DNA of 64,000 nt, from NCBI RefSeq assembly GCF_004000215.1, contig NZ_RBVY01000006.1:71910-135909 (forward strand), written 5' to 3'. The notes beneath the pieces are model-generated. The model was not told where the DNA came from. It did no database searches and worked only from the letters and a program-made list of their open reading frames with translations. Below are positions 32,942-42,975 of this stretch, piece after piece. Origin of the DNA: Nitratireductor alexandrii (GTDB lineage: Bacteria; Pseudomonadota; Alphaproteobacteria; Rhizobiales; Rhizobiaceae). A program made the position numbers and the translations under genes. Every line of letters starts with the position of its first letter. Within the stretch, counting starts at the first letter, position 1.

Positions 32942-35900
32942 ATGAGTACAAAAACCGATCCCGAACTCGGCCTGACGGCGCTCTTCGTCCGCCGGCCGGT
33001 TCTCGCCTTCGTGATGAACACGCTGATCGCGGTGGCCGGCCTCGCCGCCCTGCTAGGCGTGGAGATCCGGGAACTGCCGGAAGTCGACCGGCCAGTGATC
33101 ACCATCCGAACCGAATATCCGGGCGCCTCGGCCGAAACCATCGATCGCGAATTAACCGGCCTGATCGAGGGCGCCGTGTCGCGCATCGCCGGCGTGAAAT
33201 GGATTTCGTCCTCGTCCTCTTTCGGCCGCAGCACGGTGACGGTCGAGTTCAACGACAGCGCCAATATCGACACCGCCGCCTCCGACATGCGCGATGCCCT
33301 CGGCCGGATCGCGCACGAACTGCCCGAGGACGCCGACGCCTCACGCATTATCAAGGCGGATTCCAACGCCCAGCCGGTCATGAGGCTCGCCGTCACCTCC
33401 GCCACCATGTCTGTCCAGGACATGACCGTGCTGGTGGAGGACGAGATCGCCGACCAACTGGCCTCTGTTGCCGGCGTGGCCGATGTCCAGATCTATGGCG
33501 AACGCGACAAGATCTTCCGCATCGACATCGATCCCGCCCGGCTGGCCAGTCTCGGCCTGACCGTCGGCGACATCCGCAGCGCATTGTCGTCGATGGCCTT
33601 CGACGCCCCGGCTGGCTCGCTGACCAGCAACACCCAAGACCTGATCGTGCGCGCCTCCGCCACGGTCGCCACGCCCGAAGCGTTCGAGAAGATCGTGGTT
33701 AAGGGCAATACGCGCCTCGGGGATTTCGCCTCCGTGACCCTGGGCAAGGATCTCGGCGAGACCCAGTTGCGCGCCAACGGCAAGACCGGCATCGGCATGG
33801 GCGTGATCCGCGCGGCCCAGTCGAACACGCTCGAGATATCGGCCGGCATCCGCGAGGCGGCTGAGCGCATTCGCGAGAACCTCCCGGAGGGTGTCTCGAT
33901 CGACGTAACCAGCGACGACGCAACCTTCATCACCGGCGCCATCCATGAGGTCGAGATCGCGCTCGGCATCGCCGTTTCGGTGGTGCTTTTGATTATCTTC
34001 CTGTTCCTTTGGGATTTTCGCGCCACGATCATTCCCGCCGTGGCGATCCCGGTCGCGCTGGTCGGAACGGTGGCCGCCATCTATCTGGTCGGCTTTTCGA
34101 TCAATATCCTAACACTGCTCGCGCTCGTTCTGGCGACCGGCCTCGTGGTCGACGACGCCATCGTGGTGCTGGAAAACATCGTCCGGCGGCGCAATCAGGG
34201 TCTCGGCCCGCGCGCTGCGGCCGTACTGGGCACAGAGGAAGTGTTTTTCGCCGTCCTGGCGACCACCGCCACGTTGATCGCGGTGTTCGTGCCGCTGTCC
34301 TTCCTGCCCGGCCAGACCGGCGGCCTGTTCCGCGAGTTCGGCTTCGTGCTGGCGATCTCCGTTTTTCTGTCGTCGCTGGTGGCGTTGTCGCTGTGTCCGA
34401 TGCTCGCCTCGCGCTTTCTGCGCACCGGCGAGGAGGCGCAAAGCCAAGGCGCGATGGGATCGCTGGGCCGCGGCCTATCCAAACTGTATGCACGGATGTT
34501 GCGCGTGTGCCTCGACGCGCCGCTCGTCGTCGTCGTCGTTTCCGCCCTGATCGCCGGGTCGGCGGCCCTGCTCTATCCGACCATCAAGTCCGAACTGACG
34601 CCGCGCGAGGACCGTTCTCTCGCCTTCATGCGGGTGTCCGCGCCGCAGGGCGTCAGCCTCGACTATTTCGCTGACCAGATGCTGCGGATCGAGGCCCTGC
34701 TCGCGCCGATGCAGGAGCGCGGCGAGATCGAAAGCACGTTTTCCATCGCGGGCTCCGGCGGGTCGTCCAACGGCGGCTTTCTGGTGATGCGCCTGGCGCC
34801 GTGGGACGCGCGCCAGCGCTCCCAGCAGGAAATTCTCGACGAGGCAAACGCGCTGGTCGCTCAGGTGCCGGGCGTGCGCGCCTTCGCCTTCCAGCCCAAC
34901 AGCCTGGGCATACGGGGCGCCGGCAGCGGCCTGCAATTCGCCGTCGCGGGCGCCAATTACGCCGTGCTGAACGAAACCGCCGCCGCGATCGTGGCCGAGA
35001 TGGAAAAGGATCCGCGCTTCCGCCAGGCGCGCCTGTCCAGCGACACCACCCAGCCCCAACTCGCCGTCAGGATCGACCGCGAGCGGGCGAGCGATCTCGG
35101 CATCGAGATCGCCGGCATGGGCGAGGCCCTGCAGGCCATGCTCGACGGGCGTAAGATCGGCACCGTGTTCATCGACGACCGCAGCTTCGACGTGAAGCTG
35201 GTTTCCACCATCAATCCGATCAACGATCCCACCGATCTGGAAAACATCTTTTTGAAGACGCGCGACAATCGCTTCGTGCCGGTCTCCACCATCGCCACGC
35301 TGACCGAAATGGCGGTACCGCCGTCGCTGTCGCGCGAGCAGCAGATGCGCGCCGTTTCCGTCACCTCGGCGCTCGACGCCGATTTCGCGCTCGGATCGGC
35401 CTATGAACGCGCCTTGAAGATCGCCGAGCCGCTGCTGCCACCCGGCTACCGTATCATCCCGCTGGCCGAAACCGCCACGCTCGGCGAGCAGTCGGAAAGC
35501 ATGATGACAACCTTCGGCTTCGCGATCGTCATCATCCTCCTGGTGCTGGCGGCGCAGTTCGAAAGCTTCGTCAGCGCCGTTATTATCATGGCGACGGTGC
35601 CTCTGGGACTCGCCTGCGCGGTCTTCGCCATGCTTTTGACCGGCACAACGCTCAACGTCTACAGCCAGATCGGCCTGGTGCTGCTGGTCGGCATCATGGC
35701 CAAGAACGGCATTTTGATCGTCGAGTTCGCCAATCAGCTTCGCGACCGCGGCCAAAACGTGCGCGAGGCGATTGAAAACGCCGCCAATGTCAGGCTGCGC
35801 CCGGTGATGATGACCATGATCTGCACCATCGTCGGCGGCGTGCCGCTGGTGATGGCCAGCGGCGCGGGCGCCGAAGCGCGCGTGGCGCTGGGCTGGGTGA

Positions 35901-36061
35901 TTGTCGGCGGCCTCGGGCTGGCGACGGTTTCGACCCTGTTTCTGACGCCTGTCGCCTATCTGGTGCTTGGCCGCTTCGTCACGCCCAAGGCCCAGGAAGA
36001 GGCCCGGTTGCACAGGGAAATCGAGCAGGCGCAGCGTCCGGCAGCGACGCCAGGCGAATAA
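32942..36061 (+). CDS. RND efflux transporter permease (AcrB/MdtB-like)
   Basis: 1039-residue proton-driven efflux pump with 12 membrane helices and two large periplasmic loops. It begins ALFVRRPVLAFVMNTLIAVAG, has the hallmark helix-four acidic pair in ATGLVVDDAIVVLENI, the FVPLSFLPGQTGGLFREFGF segment and the second-half NGILIVEFANQLRDRG. Length and layout are those of the hydrophobe/amphiphile efflux family. It forms an operon with the adaptor upstream. The substrate cannot be predicted. Confidence 0.95.
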   Translation: MSTKTDPELGLTALFVRRPVLAFVMNTLIAVAGLAALLGVEIRELPEVDRPVITIRTEYPGASAETIDRELTGLIEGAVSRIAGVKWISSSSSFGRSTVTVEFNDSANIDTAASDMRDALGRIAHELPEDADASRIIKADSNAQPVMRLAVTSATMSVQDMTVLVEDEIADQLASVAGVADVQIYGERDKIFRIDIDPARLASLGLTVGDIRSALSSMAFDAPAGSLTSNTQDLIVRASATVATPEAFEKIVVKGNTRLGDFASVTLGKDLGETQLRANGKTGIGMGVIRAAQSNTLEISAGIREAAERIRENLPEGVSIDVTSDDATFITGAIHEVEIALGIAVSVVLLIIFLFLWDFRATIIPAVAIPVALVGTVAAIYLVGFSINILTLLALVLATGLVVDDAIVVLENIVRRRNQGLGPRAAAVLGTEEVFFAVLATTATLIAVFVPLSFLPGQTGGLFREFGFVLAISVFLSSLVALSLCPMLASRFLRTGEEAQSQGAMGSLGRGLSKLYARMLRVCLDAPLVVVVVSALIAGSAALLYPTIKSELTPREDRSLAFMRVSAPQGVSLDYFADQMLRIEALLAPMQERGEIESTFSIAGSGGSSNGGFLVMRLAPWDARQRSQQEILDEANALVAQVPGVRAFAFQPNSLGIRGAGSGLQFAVAGANYAVLNETAAAIVAEMEKDPRFRQARLSSDTTQPQLAVRIDRERASDLGIEIAGMGEALQAMLDGRKIGTVFIDDRSFDVKLVSTINPINDPTDLENIFLKTRDNRFVPVSTIATLTEMAVPPSLSREQQMRAVSVTSALDADFALGSAYERALKIAEPLLPPGYRIIPLAETATLGEQSESMMTTFGFAIVIILLVLAAQFESFVSAVIIMATVPLGLACAVFAMLLTGTTLNVYSQIGLVLLVGIMAKNGILIVEFANQLRDRGQNVREAIENAANVRLRPVMMTMICTIVGGVPLVMASGAGAEARVALGWVIVGGLGLATVSTLFLTPVAYLVLGRFVTPKAQEEARLHREIEQAQRPAATPGE

Positions 36062-36190
36062 GCCCTTCGGATCCAGCGGCGCCGTTCTGCGTTTTACCGA
36101 AGCGCGGATCGGCGCTCGAACATGTTGCTTTAACGCTTTTCCGGACGGCGAACCGGCTTCCGCTTCGCCTGGAAACGCTCACATAAAAGA

Positions 36191-36216
36191 GGCCGCGCGA
36201 AGATTATCGCGCGGCC
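36191..36216 (-). terminator. Intrinsic terminator after livK
   Basis: GGCCGCGCGA (36191-36200) pairs perfectly with TCGCGCGGCC (36207-36216) over a six-base loop. Read on the minus strand it follows the livK stop by 22 bases and is followed by TCTTTTATGT, so it terminates the liv operon. It may also stop read-through from the convergent efflux operon. Confidence 0.78.
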
Positions 36217-36238
36217 TTCGTCGTCTGGTTTCTGTCGA

Positions 36239-37414
36239 TCAGTTCGAGGTGGACGGATCGATACGGCCGACCTCAACCCATTTGTCGCCCACGATCTTGG
36301 AGATGATGATCAGCTCGCCGCCCTGGTGGTCGGGGCCGACATCGACGGGAACGTCGTTGATCACATCCTCGAACTTCACGCCTTCCATGGCCGTACGGAA
36401 ACTCTCCGACGTCAGGTCCGGACCTGCAGCCTCAAGCGCCATGACCAGCGTCTTGGCCGCTCCGTAGCCGAGCTGCGCGGCCGTGTCCGGCGCATTACCG
36501 GTATAGGCCTCGTAGCTTTCCGCCCACTCCTTGACCTCGGGAACATCGAGCCTGGCCTCGAAATCGACCCAGCCGGCCGCCGCGTAGTAGCCTTCCGTCA
36601 CTCCGCCGGGCACCTTGGCAACGGCGGTGTTGAAGCCTGCCGACGAACCGATGAAGGCGACATCGGTCCAGCCAAGCTTCTTGGCCGTGCCGAAAGCGAC
36701 GATGGTCTGACGCACGCCGAGCGCCGTGGCGACGATATCGCAGCCCGCATCCTTCAGCTTCTGGATCGAGCCGACGAAATCCTGCTCGTCGGGCTTGTGG
36801 GTGGTCTCGGCCGCCCAGGTCAGCCCCAGCTCCTCGGTCTTGCTCTTGGCGCCCTCCTCGATTTCCTTGCCGAAATCGGACGGGATGTACATTGCGCACA
36901 CTTCCTTGGCGTCGTCCTGCTTCACCAGGAACTCCACGCCCGCCCGGATCTGATCATAATAGGACGAGAAACCGGTATATTTATAGGCGATGTCGCCTTC
37001 GATCATCTGGCGCGCGGCCGTCAGCGGCGACACGTTGGCCACTTCTTTCGCTTCCATGATCTTGAAGCCGGCGATGTTGTGCGGCGTGCCCAGATTCAGC
37101 AGCATGGCGAACACCTTGTCGGAATTCACCAGCTTGTTGAAGTTCTGCACCGCCTTGGGCACCTGATAGCCGTGATCCTCGACCACGAAGCGGATCTTGC
37201 GTCCGTGAATTCCGCCCTGTTCGTTGACTTCGTCGAACACCTGCTGCGCCGCCTTGATGGCGCCGACATTGAAGGCGGCGAACACGCCGGACAAATCACC
37301 GTTGGAGCCGAGCACGATCTCGTCGTCGCTGACGCCCTGGGTGGCGTTGGCGGCCGAGGCCATCCCGGCCGCCAACGCGGCGGCGAGGATGGATCTGGTC
37401 AGTGTCTTCCTCAT
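36239..37414 (-). CDS. livK: ABC transporter substrate-binding protein, branched-chain amino acid type
   Basis: 391-residue periplasmic binding protein with a Sec signal peptide (cleavage near ANATQG). It has the family start SDDEIVLGSNGDLSGVFAAFNVGAIKAAQQVFDEVNEQGGIHGRKIRFVVEDHGYQ and a LivJ/K-like two-lobed fold. Such proteins in operons with an acyl-CoA ligase often bind aromatic or fatty acids or amides rather than leucine. GGAGGAAATACCC precedes the ATG. It is the last gene of the livHMGF-fadD-livK operon, 26 bases after fadD. Confidence 0.92.
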   Translation of the reverse strand: MRKTLTRSILAAALAAGMASAANATQGVSDDEIVLGSNGDLSGVFAAFNVGAIKAAQQVFDEVNEQGGIHGRKIRFVVEDHGYQVPKAVQNFNKLVNSDKVFAMLLNLGTPHNIAGFKIMEAKEVANVSPLTAARQMIEGDIAYKYTGFSSYYDQIRAGVEFLVKQDDAKEVCAMYIPSDFGKEIEEGAKSKTEELGLTWAAETTHKPDEQDFVGSIQKLKDAGCDIVATALGVRQTIVAFGTAKKLGWTDVAFIGSSAGFNTAVAKVPGGVTEGYYAAAGWVDFEARLDVPEVKEWAESYEAYTGNAPDTAAQLGYGAAKTLVMALEAAGPDLTSESFRTAMEGVKFEDVINDVPVDVGPDHQGGELIIISKIVGDKWVEVGRIDPSTSN

Positions 37415-37440
37415 GGGTATTTCCTCCTTGGCTATGATAT

Positions 37441-39351
37441 TCAGGTTTCGGCATGGCCGGGCTGGCCATACATGTCGTCGATCAGTTTCTTGTGTTTTTG
37501 TTCGACGAAACTGCGCTTCAACTTCATCGTCGCGGTCAATTCCTCATCCTCCGCCGTCAGCAGCACGTCGATCAAGCGGAAATCCTTGATCTGCTCGACA
37601 CGGGCGAATTCGGCGTTCGTCTCCGCGACGATACCGGCGATGAGATCGCGCACTTCCTGCGCCGCGCACAGCGACTTGAAATCGTTGAACGGCACGCGCC
37701 TTTTCTGCGCGAATTTCTCGACATTCTCCTGATCGATCATGATCAGGCTGGTCAGATATTTGCGCTTGTCGCCGATGATCACCGCATCGGCGATGAAGGG
37801 CGAGAATTTCAGCCGGTTCTCGACCTCCGCCGGCGTAATGTTCTTGCCACCGGCGGTGATGATGATGTCCTTGACCCGGCCGGTGATCGTCAGGAACCCC
37901 TCATTGTCGAGGCGTCCGACATCACCGGTCTTGAGCCAGCCATCCTCGGTGACGGTCTCGGCGGTCTTGTCGGGCTTGTTCCAATATCCCTTGAAGACAT
38001 TGGCGCCGCGATATTGGATCTCGCCTTCGGGCGAGAGCCGGATTTCGCCGCCCGGCACCGGCTGGCCGACCGTGCCGGTCTTGTTGCGCTCGATCAGATT
38101 GACCGAGATCACACCGGCGCTTTCGGTCATCCCGTAGCCTTCCAAAACGGTGATGCCGACGGCCCGATACCATTTCAAAAGCGCCGGCGAGATCGGCGCC
38201 GCGCCTGTCGTCCCGCGCCGCAGCCGGTCGAACCCGAGCATGCGGCGCAGATTCTTGAGCACCAGGAAATCCCAGATCGCGTAGGAAAGCCGGTTCATAG
38301 CGGAAACCGTCTCACCGGCCTCCAGCGCCTCGGCGCGCGCCATACCGGACGCCAATGCGCGACGGAAGGCCCATTTGCCGAGCGGCGTGGCTTCGTTGGC
38401 CATAATGGTGACGCGGGAGTAGATTTTCTCCCACACGCGTGGCACCGCCGTGAACACATGCGGCGAAACCTCGCGCAGATTGTCGAACACGGTTTCGGGG
38501 CTCTCGGCGAAATTAACCGTCGAGCGCAGCCCGATCGGCGTGAAGACGCTGATCAGCCGTTCCAGGATATGGCACAACGGCAGGAAGCAGACCTGCTCGT
38601 CGCTTTCGTCGACCGGCAGGGTCAGCACCGCGCCAGCAATCGACACGACGATGTTCTCGTGGCTGATCATCGCGCCTTTCGGCGGGCCCGTGGTCCCGGA
38701 CGTGTAGACCAGGATCGCGGTGTCGTCGGGTTTCGAGGTAGCGATCTCTTCCTCGAAACGGTTCGGATTCTGTTTCAGGAAATCCCGCCCGAGCCGGTAA
38801 AGCTCGTCGAGGAAAATGACCCGGTCGTCGGAAAACCCATGCAGACCGTCGGCATCGTAGACGATGACCTTGGCAAGCCCCGGCATCTCGTCCTTGACCG
38901 ACAAGAACTTGTCGAGCTGCTCGTCATTTTCCACGAACAGGAAGCGGCTGTCGGAATCGTTGACCAAATATTGCAGTTGCTTGGCCGAATCGGTCGTGTA
39001 GACGCCTGACGCGATGCCACCCACCGACTGGACCGCAAGGTCGGTGTAGATCCATTCCTTGTTGTCCTCCGACAGGATCGAGACCACTTCGCCGCGTTTC
39101 AGCCCGAGCGAGAGCAGGCCCAGTCCGATCAGGCGGGCGTGTTCGTAAAAATCCTCCCACGTATAGGACAGCCAGATGCCGTACTGTTTTTCGCGATGCG
39201 CGACGCGGTTGCCCAGTTCCTGGCAGCGCTGACGAAACAGCTTCACCAGCGTGTCGCAACCGTCGAACACATAGGGACCCTTTGACAGGTCCGCATTGAA
39301 ACTGTGTCCGTTAACCGTCTGTTGCGGAGGCAGTTTTTCGGCAATCGTCAT
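37441..39351 (-). CDS. fadD: AMP-dependent long-chain acyl-CoA ligase
   Basis: 636-residue ANL-superfamily enzyme activating a carboxylic acid to its CoA thioester through an acyl adenylate. The phosphate loop is ILVYTSGTTGPPKGAMISHEN, the core motif TGDVGRLDNEGFLTITGRVKDIIITAGGKNITPAEVEN and a C-terminal Lys lies in the small domain. Length fits the long-chain (FACL4-like) group. It lies within the liv operon between livF and livK, so imported acid is probably activated at once. RBS GGGAGGAAGC. Confidence 0.92.
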   Translation of the reverse strand: MTIAEKLPPQQTVNGHSFNADLSKGPYVFDGCDTLVKLFRQRCQELGNRVAHREKQYGIWLSYTWEDFYEHARLIGLGLLSLGLKRGEVVSILSEDNKEWIYTDLAVQSVGGIASGVYTTDSAKQLQYLVNDSDSRFLFVENDEQLDKFLSVKDEMPGLAKVIVYDADGLHGFSDDRVIFLDELYRLGRDFLKQNPNRFEEEIATSKPDDTAILVYTSGTTGPPKGAMISHENIVVSIAGAVLTLPVDESDEQVCFLPLCHILERLISVFTPIGLRSTVNFAESPETVFDNLREVSPHVFTAVPRVWEKIYSRVTIMANEATPLGKWAFRRALASGMARAEALEAGETVSAMNRLSYAIWDFLVLKNLRRMLGFDRLRRGTTGAAPISPALLKWYRAVGITVLEGYGMTESAGVISVNLIERNKTGTVGQPVPGGEIRLSPEGEIQYRGANVFKGYWNKPDKTAETVTEDGWLKTGDVGRLDNEGFLTITGRVKDIIITAGGKNITPAEVENRLKFSPFIADAVIIGDKRKYLTSLIMIDQENVEKFAQKRRVPFNDFKSLCAAQEVRDLIAGIVAETNAEFARVEQIKDFRLIDVLLTAEDEELTATMKLKRSFVEQKHKKLIDDMYGQPGHAET

Positions 39352-39375
39352 TGCTTCCTCCCGTCACGGCGCGCC

Positions 39376-40188
39376 TCAGCGCCAGGTCTTTTTCTGTTTC
39401 CAGCGCTTCTGGCCGCGCTGCGTCTCCTGCTGGACGCCGAGATAGAATTCCTGCACGTCCTTCGACTGCAGCAGGCGCTTGGCGTCGTCGGCCATGACGA
39501 TGCGCCCCAATTCCATCACGTAGCCGTAATCGGCCACCTCCAGGGCAACCTTGGCGTTCTGCTCGACAAGCAGCATCGTCACCTTCTGCTCGCGGTTGAG
39601 GCGGCGGATGATCTTGAAGATCTCCTTCACCAACAGCGGCGACAAGCCGAGACTCGGTTCGTCGAGCAGCATCAGGGTCGGACGGGCCATCAGGCCGCGG
39701 CCGATCGCCAGCATCTGCTGCTGGCCGCCCGACAGCGTGCCGGCGGCCTGTCGGCGCCGCTCGGCCAGGATCGGAAAATAGGAAAACACCATCTCCTCGT
39801 CGCGGTGCACCTCGCCCGTGTCGTTGCGGGTGAAGGCCCCCATCCTCAGATTTTCCTCGACGGTGAGCAGCGGGAAAACCTCGCGCCCTTCCGGCACGTG
39901 GACGATACCCTTGCGCACGATGCTGTCGGGGCTGGCGCCGGCGATGTCCTCGCCGCGGTAGACGATCTGCCCCTTCTCCGGGTCCATGACGCCCGAAATG
40001 GTCTTCATCAGCGTCGTCTTGCCGGCACCGTTGGCGCCGAGCACCGTCGCGATCTGGCCCTCGCGGACCTCGAGGCTGCAACCGCGGATCGCCATGATCG
40101 GCCCGTAATAGCTTTCCAGGTTGCGCACCGTCAGCAAGGCCTGTGGCGCCTGGTCGGGATGTGCCTGTGCTGCCGTGGCGCCGCTCAT
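39376..40188 (-). CDS. livF: ABC transporter ATP-binding protein (LivF)
   Basis: 270-residue ABC ATPase with Walker A GANGAGKTT, signature LSGGQQQMLAIGRGLM and Walker B LMLLDEPSLGLSP; the C-terminal VALEVADYGYVMELGRIVMADDAKRLL is typical of LivF. It carries a slightly longer N-terminus (to TAAQAHPDQAPQ) than usual. ATG 40188 overlaps the livG stop by four bases. It works with LivG on the LivHM channel. Confidence 0.94.
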   Translation of the reverse strand: MSGATAAQAHPDQAPQALLTVRNLESYYGPIMAIRGCSLEVREGQIATVLGANGAGKTTLMKTISGVMDPEKGQIVYRGEDIAGASPDSIVRKGIVHVPEGREVFPLLTVEENLRMGAFTRNDTGEVHRDEEMVFSYFPILAERRRQAAGTLSGGQQQMLAIGRGLMARPTLMLLDEPSLGLSPLLVKEIFKIIRRLNREQKVTMLLVEQNAKVALEVADYGYVMELGRIVMADDAKRLLQSKDVQEFYLGVQQETQRGQKRWKQKKTWR

Positions 40189-40973
40189 GCGACCTCCCTT
40201 TCCGCCGCCTCATCGGCCGAGCCGATATAGGCCTCGATCACCTTTGGATCGTTCTGGACTTCCGCCGGCGTGCCAAGGGCCAGCATCATGCCATCGGCCA
40301 GTGCAAGCACGCGGTCGCAAACCGAGGAAACGAGATGCATGTCGTGCTCGACCATCAAGACAGTGATGCCCATCTGAGTCTTGATGTCCTCGATCCAGAA
40401 GGCGACGTCCTGGGTCTCCTCAACCGAAAGACCGGAGGCCGGCTCGTCGAGCAGCAGCAATTTCGGTTCGATGGCGAGCGCCCGCCCCATCTCGACCACC
40501 TTGCGCACCCCGTAGGGCAGGCCGGCGATCATCTTCTCGCGATAGGGCTGCAGGTCGAGAAAATCGATCACCTTCTCCACAGCCGTGCGGTGACGCCGCT
40601 CCTCTTCGCGTACGAAGGGCGTGAACAGCAGTTCGGAGACGAAATTGGAATGGCGGTGGCGATGCCGACCGACGAGCAGGTTCTGCAGCACGGTGGCCTG
40701 CTCGAACAGCTCGATGTTCTGGAAGGTGCGCGCAATGCCCAGCCCGGCGATCTCGTGCGGCTGGCGCGTTAGGATGCTCTTACCGTCGAAGCGGATGTCG
40801 CCCTCGGCCGGCTCGTAGAAGCGCGAGATCAGGTTGAAGATCGTCGACTTGCCGGCGCCGTTGGGCCCCACCAGCGCGAAAACCTCTCCCGCCTCGACCG
40901 AAAACGAGACCTGATTGACCGCCACCACGCCGCCGAAGCGAAGCGTGACATTGTCGATTTCAAGCAGGCTCAT
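40185..40973 (-). CDS. livG: ABC transporter ATP-binding protein (LivG)
   Basis: 262-residue ABC ATPase with Walker A GPNGAGKST, Walker B LLLLDEPASGL and the LivG-specific insertion FVREEERRHRTAVEKVIDFLDLQPYR. The signature segment reads LPYGVRKVVEMGRAL, lacking the usual SGGQ, as commonly seen in this subfamily. The start overlaps the livM stop by four bases and the stop overlaps livF, giving tight coupling. Confidence 0.93.
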   Translation of the reverse strand: MSLLEIDNVTLRFGGVVAVNQVSFSVEAGEVFALVGPNGAGKSTIFNLISRFYEPAEGDIRFDGKSILTRQPHEIAGLGIARTFQNIELFEQATVLQNLLVGRHRHRHSNFVSELLFTPFVREEERRHRTAVEKVIDFLDLQPYREKMIAGLPYGVRKVVEMGRALAIEPKLLLLDEPASGLSVEETQDVAFWIEDIKTQMGITVLMVEHDMHLVSSVCDRVLALADGMMLALGTPAEVQNDPKVIEAYIGSADEAAEREVA

Positions 40974-42070
40974 CGCATGCGCTCCGTCTTGAGATAGCTC
41001 TTCTGGCGCCTGAACATGTCGCGGCGATAGAACGGAAACAGCTCGAAATAGGTTCTGATCTTAACCCAGCGGCCGTAAATGCCCATCGGTTCGAACAGGA
41101 TGAAACCGATCAGGATGGCGCCGAAGATCGCCGCTTCCAGCCCCGGTATCGCGATCGAGCCGCTGCCGATCAGGCCGGCGACGAAATCGCGTCCCATCGC
41201 GATCGCCTGCGGCATCAACGCCACGACGACAGCACCGAAAAAGGCGCCGTGGATGGAACCGAGCCCGCCGATGACGATCATCATCAGAAGCTGGATCGAG
41301 ATGATGATGTTGAAGGTCTCGTTGTTGAAGATGCCGGCGAAATGGCCCATCAGGGCCCCGGCCAGGCCGGTGATCGCCGTCGATATGCCGAAGGAAACCG
41401 CCTTGGTGCGGGCGATGTTGACCCCCATCGCCTGGGCCGACACTTCCGAATCGCGCACCGCGGCGAAGGAACGGCCGAGCGGCGAGCGCAACAGGTTGCG
41501 ATAGGCCAGCACGACCAGGATCGTGACGATCAGCACCAGCCAGTAGAACCGCTCCGGGTTGCCGTAACGATCGATCTCCAGTCCGAAAATGCTGATCGTC
41601 GGCGCGAACAGGCCGACCACGCCGTTGGTCAGCGGCTCGGCGATGACGATCAAATCGTCGGTCAAGATGGAGATCGCCAAGGTGCCGATGGCGAGATAGA
41701 TGCCGTGCAGCTTGGTGGTGGGGATGGCGATCAGCACGCCGGCCAGCCCGGCGATCACGCCGGCCAGCGGAAAGGACAGGATGAAGGGCAGGCCCAGCCT
41801 TTCCTGCAACAGCACATTGGCATAGCAGCCCACCGCGAGGAAGGCCGCATGGCCGAGGCTCGCCTGACCGGTCTGGCCGACCAGGATCATCAGCCCCATG
41901 CCGGCGATCGCCCAGATCAAAAGATTGGTCATCTCGCCGAGCCAGAACGTGTCGAAAAACAACGGCAACAGGATCGCCAGCGCGGCCAGGAGCAGATACC
42001 ACGCCGCCTGGACGCCATGCCGGAAATAATTGATGTCGGCGTCGTAGGATGTCTTGAAGACGATTCTCAT
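40970..42070 (-). CDS. livM: ABC transporter permease (LivM)
   Basis: 366-residue integral membrane protein with about nine helices. LivM features are GQTGQASLGHAAFLAVGCYANVLLQERLGLPF and SPLGRSFAAVRDSEVSAQAMGVNIARTKAVSFGISTAITGLAGALMGHFAGIFNNE (EAA-like loop for the ATPases). The C-terminal cytoplasmic tail has about 40 residues. It follows livH by seven bases. Confidence 0.94.
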   Translation of the reverse strand: MRIVFKTSYDADINYFRHGVQAAWYLLLAALAILLPLFFDTFWLGEMTNLLIWAIAGMGLMILVGQTGQASLGHAAFLAVGCYANVLLQERLGLPFILSFPLAGVIAGLAGVLIAIPTTKLHGIYLAIGTLAISILTDDLIVIAEPLTNGVVGLFAPTISIFGLEIDRYGNPERFYWLVLIVTILVVLAYRNLLRSPLGRSFAAVRDSEVSAQAMGVNIARTKAVSFGISTAITGLAGALMGHFAGIFNNETFNIIISIQLLMMIVIGGLGSIHGAFFGAVVVALMPQAIAMGRDFVAGLIGSGSIAIPGLEAAIFGAILIGFILFEPMGIYGRWVKIRTYFELFPFYRRDMFRRQKSYLKTERMR

Positions 42071-42077
42071 GGCCGCG

Positions 42078-42953
42078 CTACACCTTCTTCCGGTGGACCT
42101 GGGCGAGAATGCCGTGCGGTCGGAAGATCAGGATCAGGAACAGCAGCAGGTAAGGCATGATCTGCGAGTAGCCAGCCGCGATGTAATAGGACGAGAACGG
42201 CTCGATCAGCCCGACGATCAGCCCGCCGAGCAGCGCACCAGGCAGCGAGCCGAACCCGCCGATCACCGCCGCGGCGAAGGCCTTGATGCCGAGTAGGCCG
42301 ATCGAGGGATCGATCGACCCCTTCGAGGCGAACAGGATGCCGGCGATGGCGGCGACCGCGCCGGCGAGCGCCCAGATCAGCGAATGAACGCGCATCACCG
42401 GTATGCCCATATAATAGGCCGCGAGCTGGTTCTGGGAGGCGGCCTGCATGGCGACGCCGAGCTTGGTGCGGTTGAAGTAGAAATAGAGCGCGACGGTGAG
42501 GATCAGCGTGACGGCGATGATCATCACCTCGTCGAGGCCGAGCACCAGCCCGCCGAAGCGCACGTCCTTGCCGGCGATCGGCGATTCCAGCGAGATCGGC
42601 TCATGGCCCCAGATCAGCCCGGCGAAAAAGCGCAGCACGAAGCCGAGCGCGATGGTGAGGATGACGATCGCGATCTGCGACTGGCCGAACATGCGCCTGA
42701 GCACGAACAGGTCGAGCAGATAGCCGAAGGCGCCCATCACCACGATCGCGATCGGCACCGACAGCCAAAACGGCCAGCCCAGAAATTCCTGGTTGGTCAG
42801 GCCGAGCGCGATGAAGGCACCGAGCATCATGAAGTCGCCCTGGGCGAAGTTCACGGCTTCGGTCGCCTTGTAGATCAGGACGAACCCCAACGCGATCAGG
42901 CCGTAGACGCACCCATTGGCGAGGCCGCTTACAACAAGCTGCAAGACGTCCAA
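42078..42953 (-). CDS. livH: ABC transporter permease (LivH)
   Basis: 291-residue membrane permease with about eight helices, starting VSGLANGCVYGLIALGFVLIYKATEAVNFAQGDFMMLGAF and containing TKLGVAMQAASQNQLAAYYMGIPVMRVHSLIWALAGAVAAIAGI, the loop contacting the ATPases. The start codon appears to be TTG 42953, preceded by GGAGGAG at eight bases. First gene of the transporter operon, 98 bases after the preceding oxidoreductase gene on the same strand. Confidence 0.93.
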   Translation of the reverse strand: MDVLQLVVSGLANGCVYGLIALGFVLIYKATEAVNFAQGDFMMLGAFIALGLTNQEFLGWPFWLSVPIAIVVMGAFGYLLDLFVLRRMFGQSQIAIVILTIALGFVLRFFAGLIWGHEPISLESPIAGKDVRFGGLVLGLDEVMIIAVTLILTVALYFYFNRTKLGVAMQAASQNQLAAYYMGIPVMRVHSLIWALAGAVAAIAGILFASKGSIDPSIGLLGIKAFAAAVIGGFGSLPGALLGGLIVGLIEPFSSYYIAAGYSQIMPYLLLFLILIFRPHGILAQVHRKKV

Positions 42954-42975
42954 GACGTTCTCCTCCCATCATTGC

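Noticed and set aside
34475-36013. A 512-codon minus-strand frame inside the RND pump gene
   Set aside because: Antisense shadow; the + strand frame encodes the complete pump with helix-four acidic pair.
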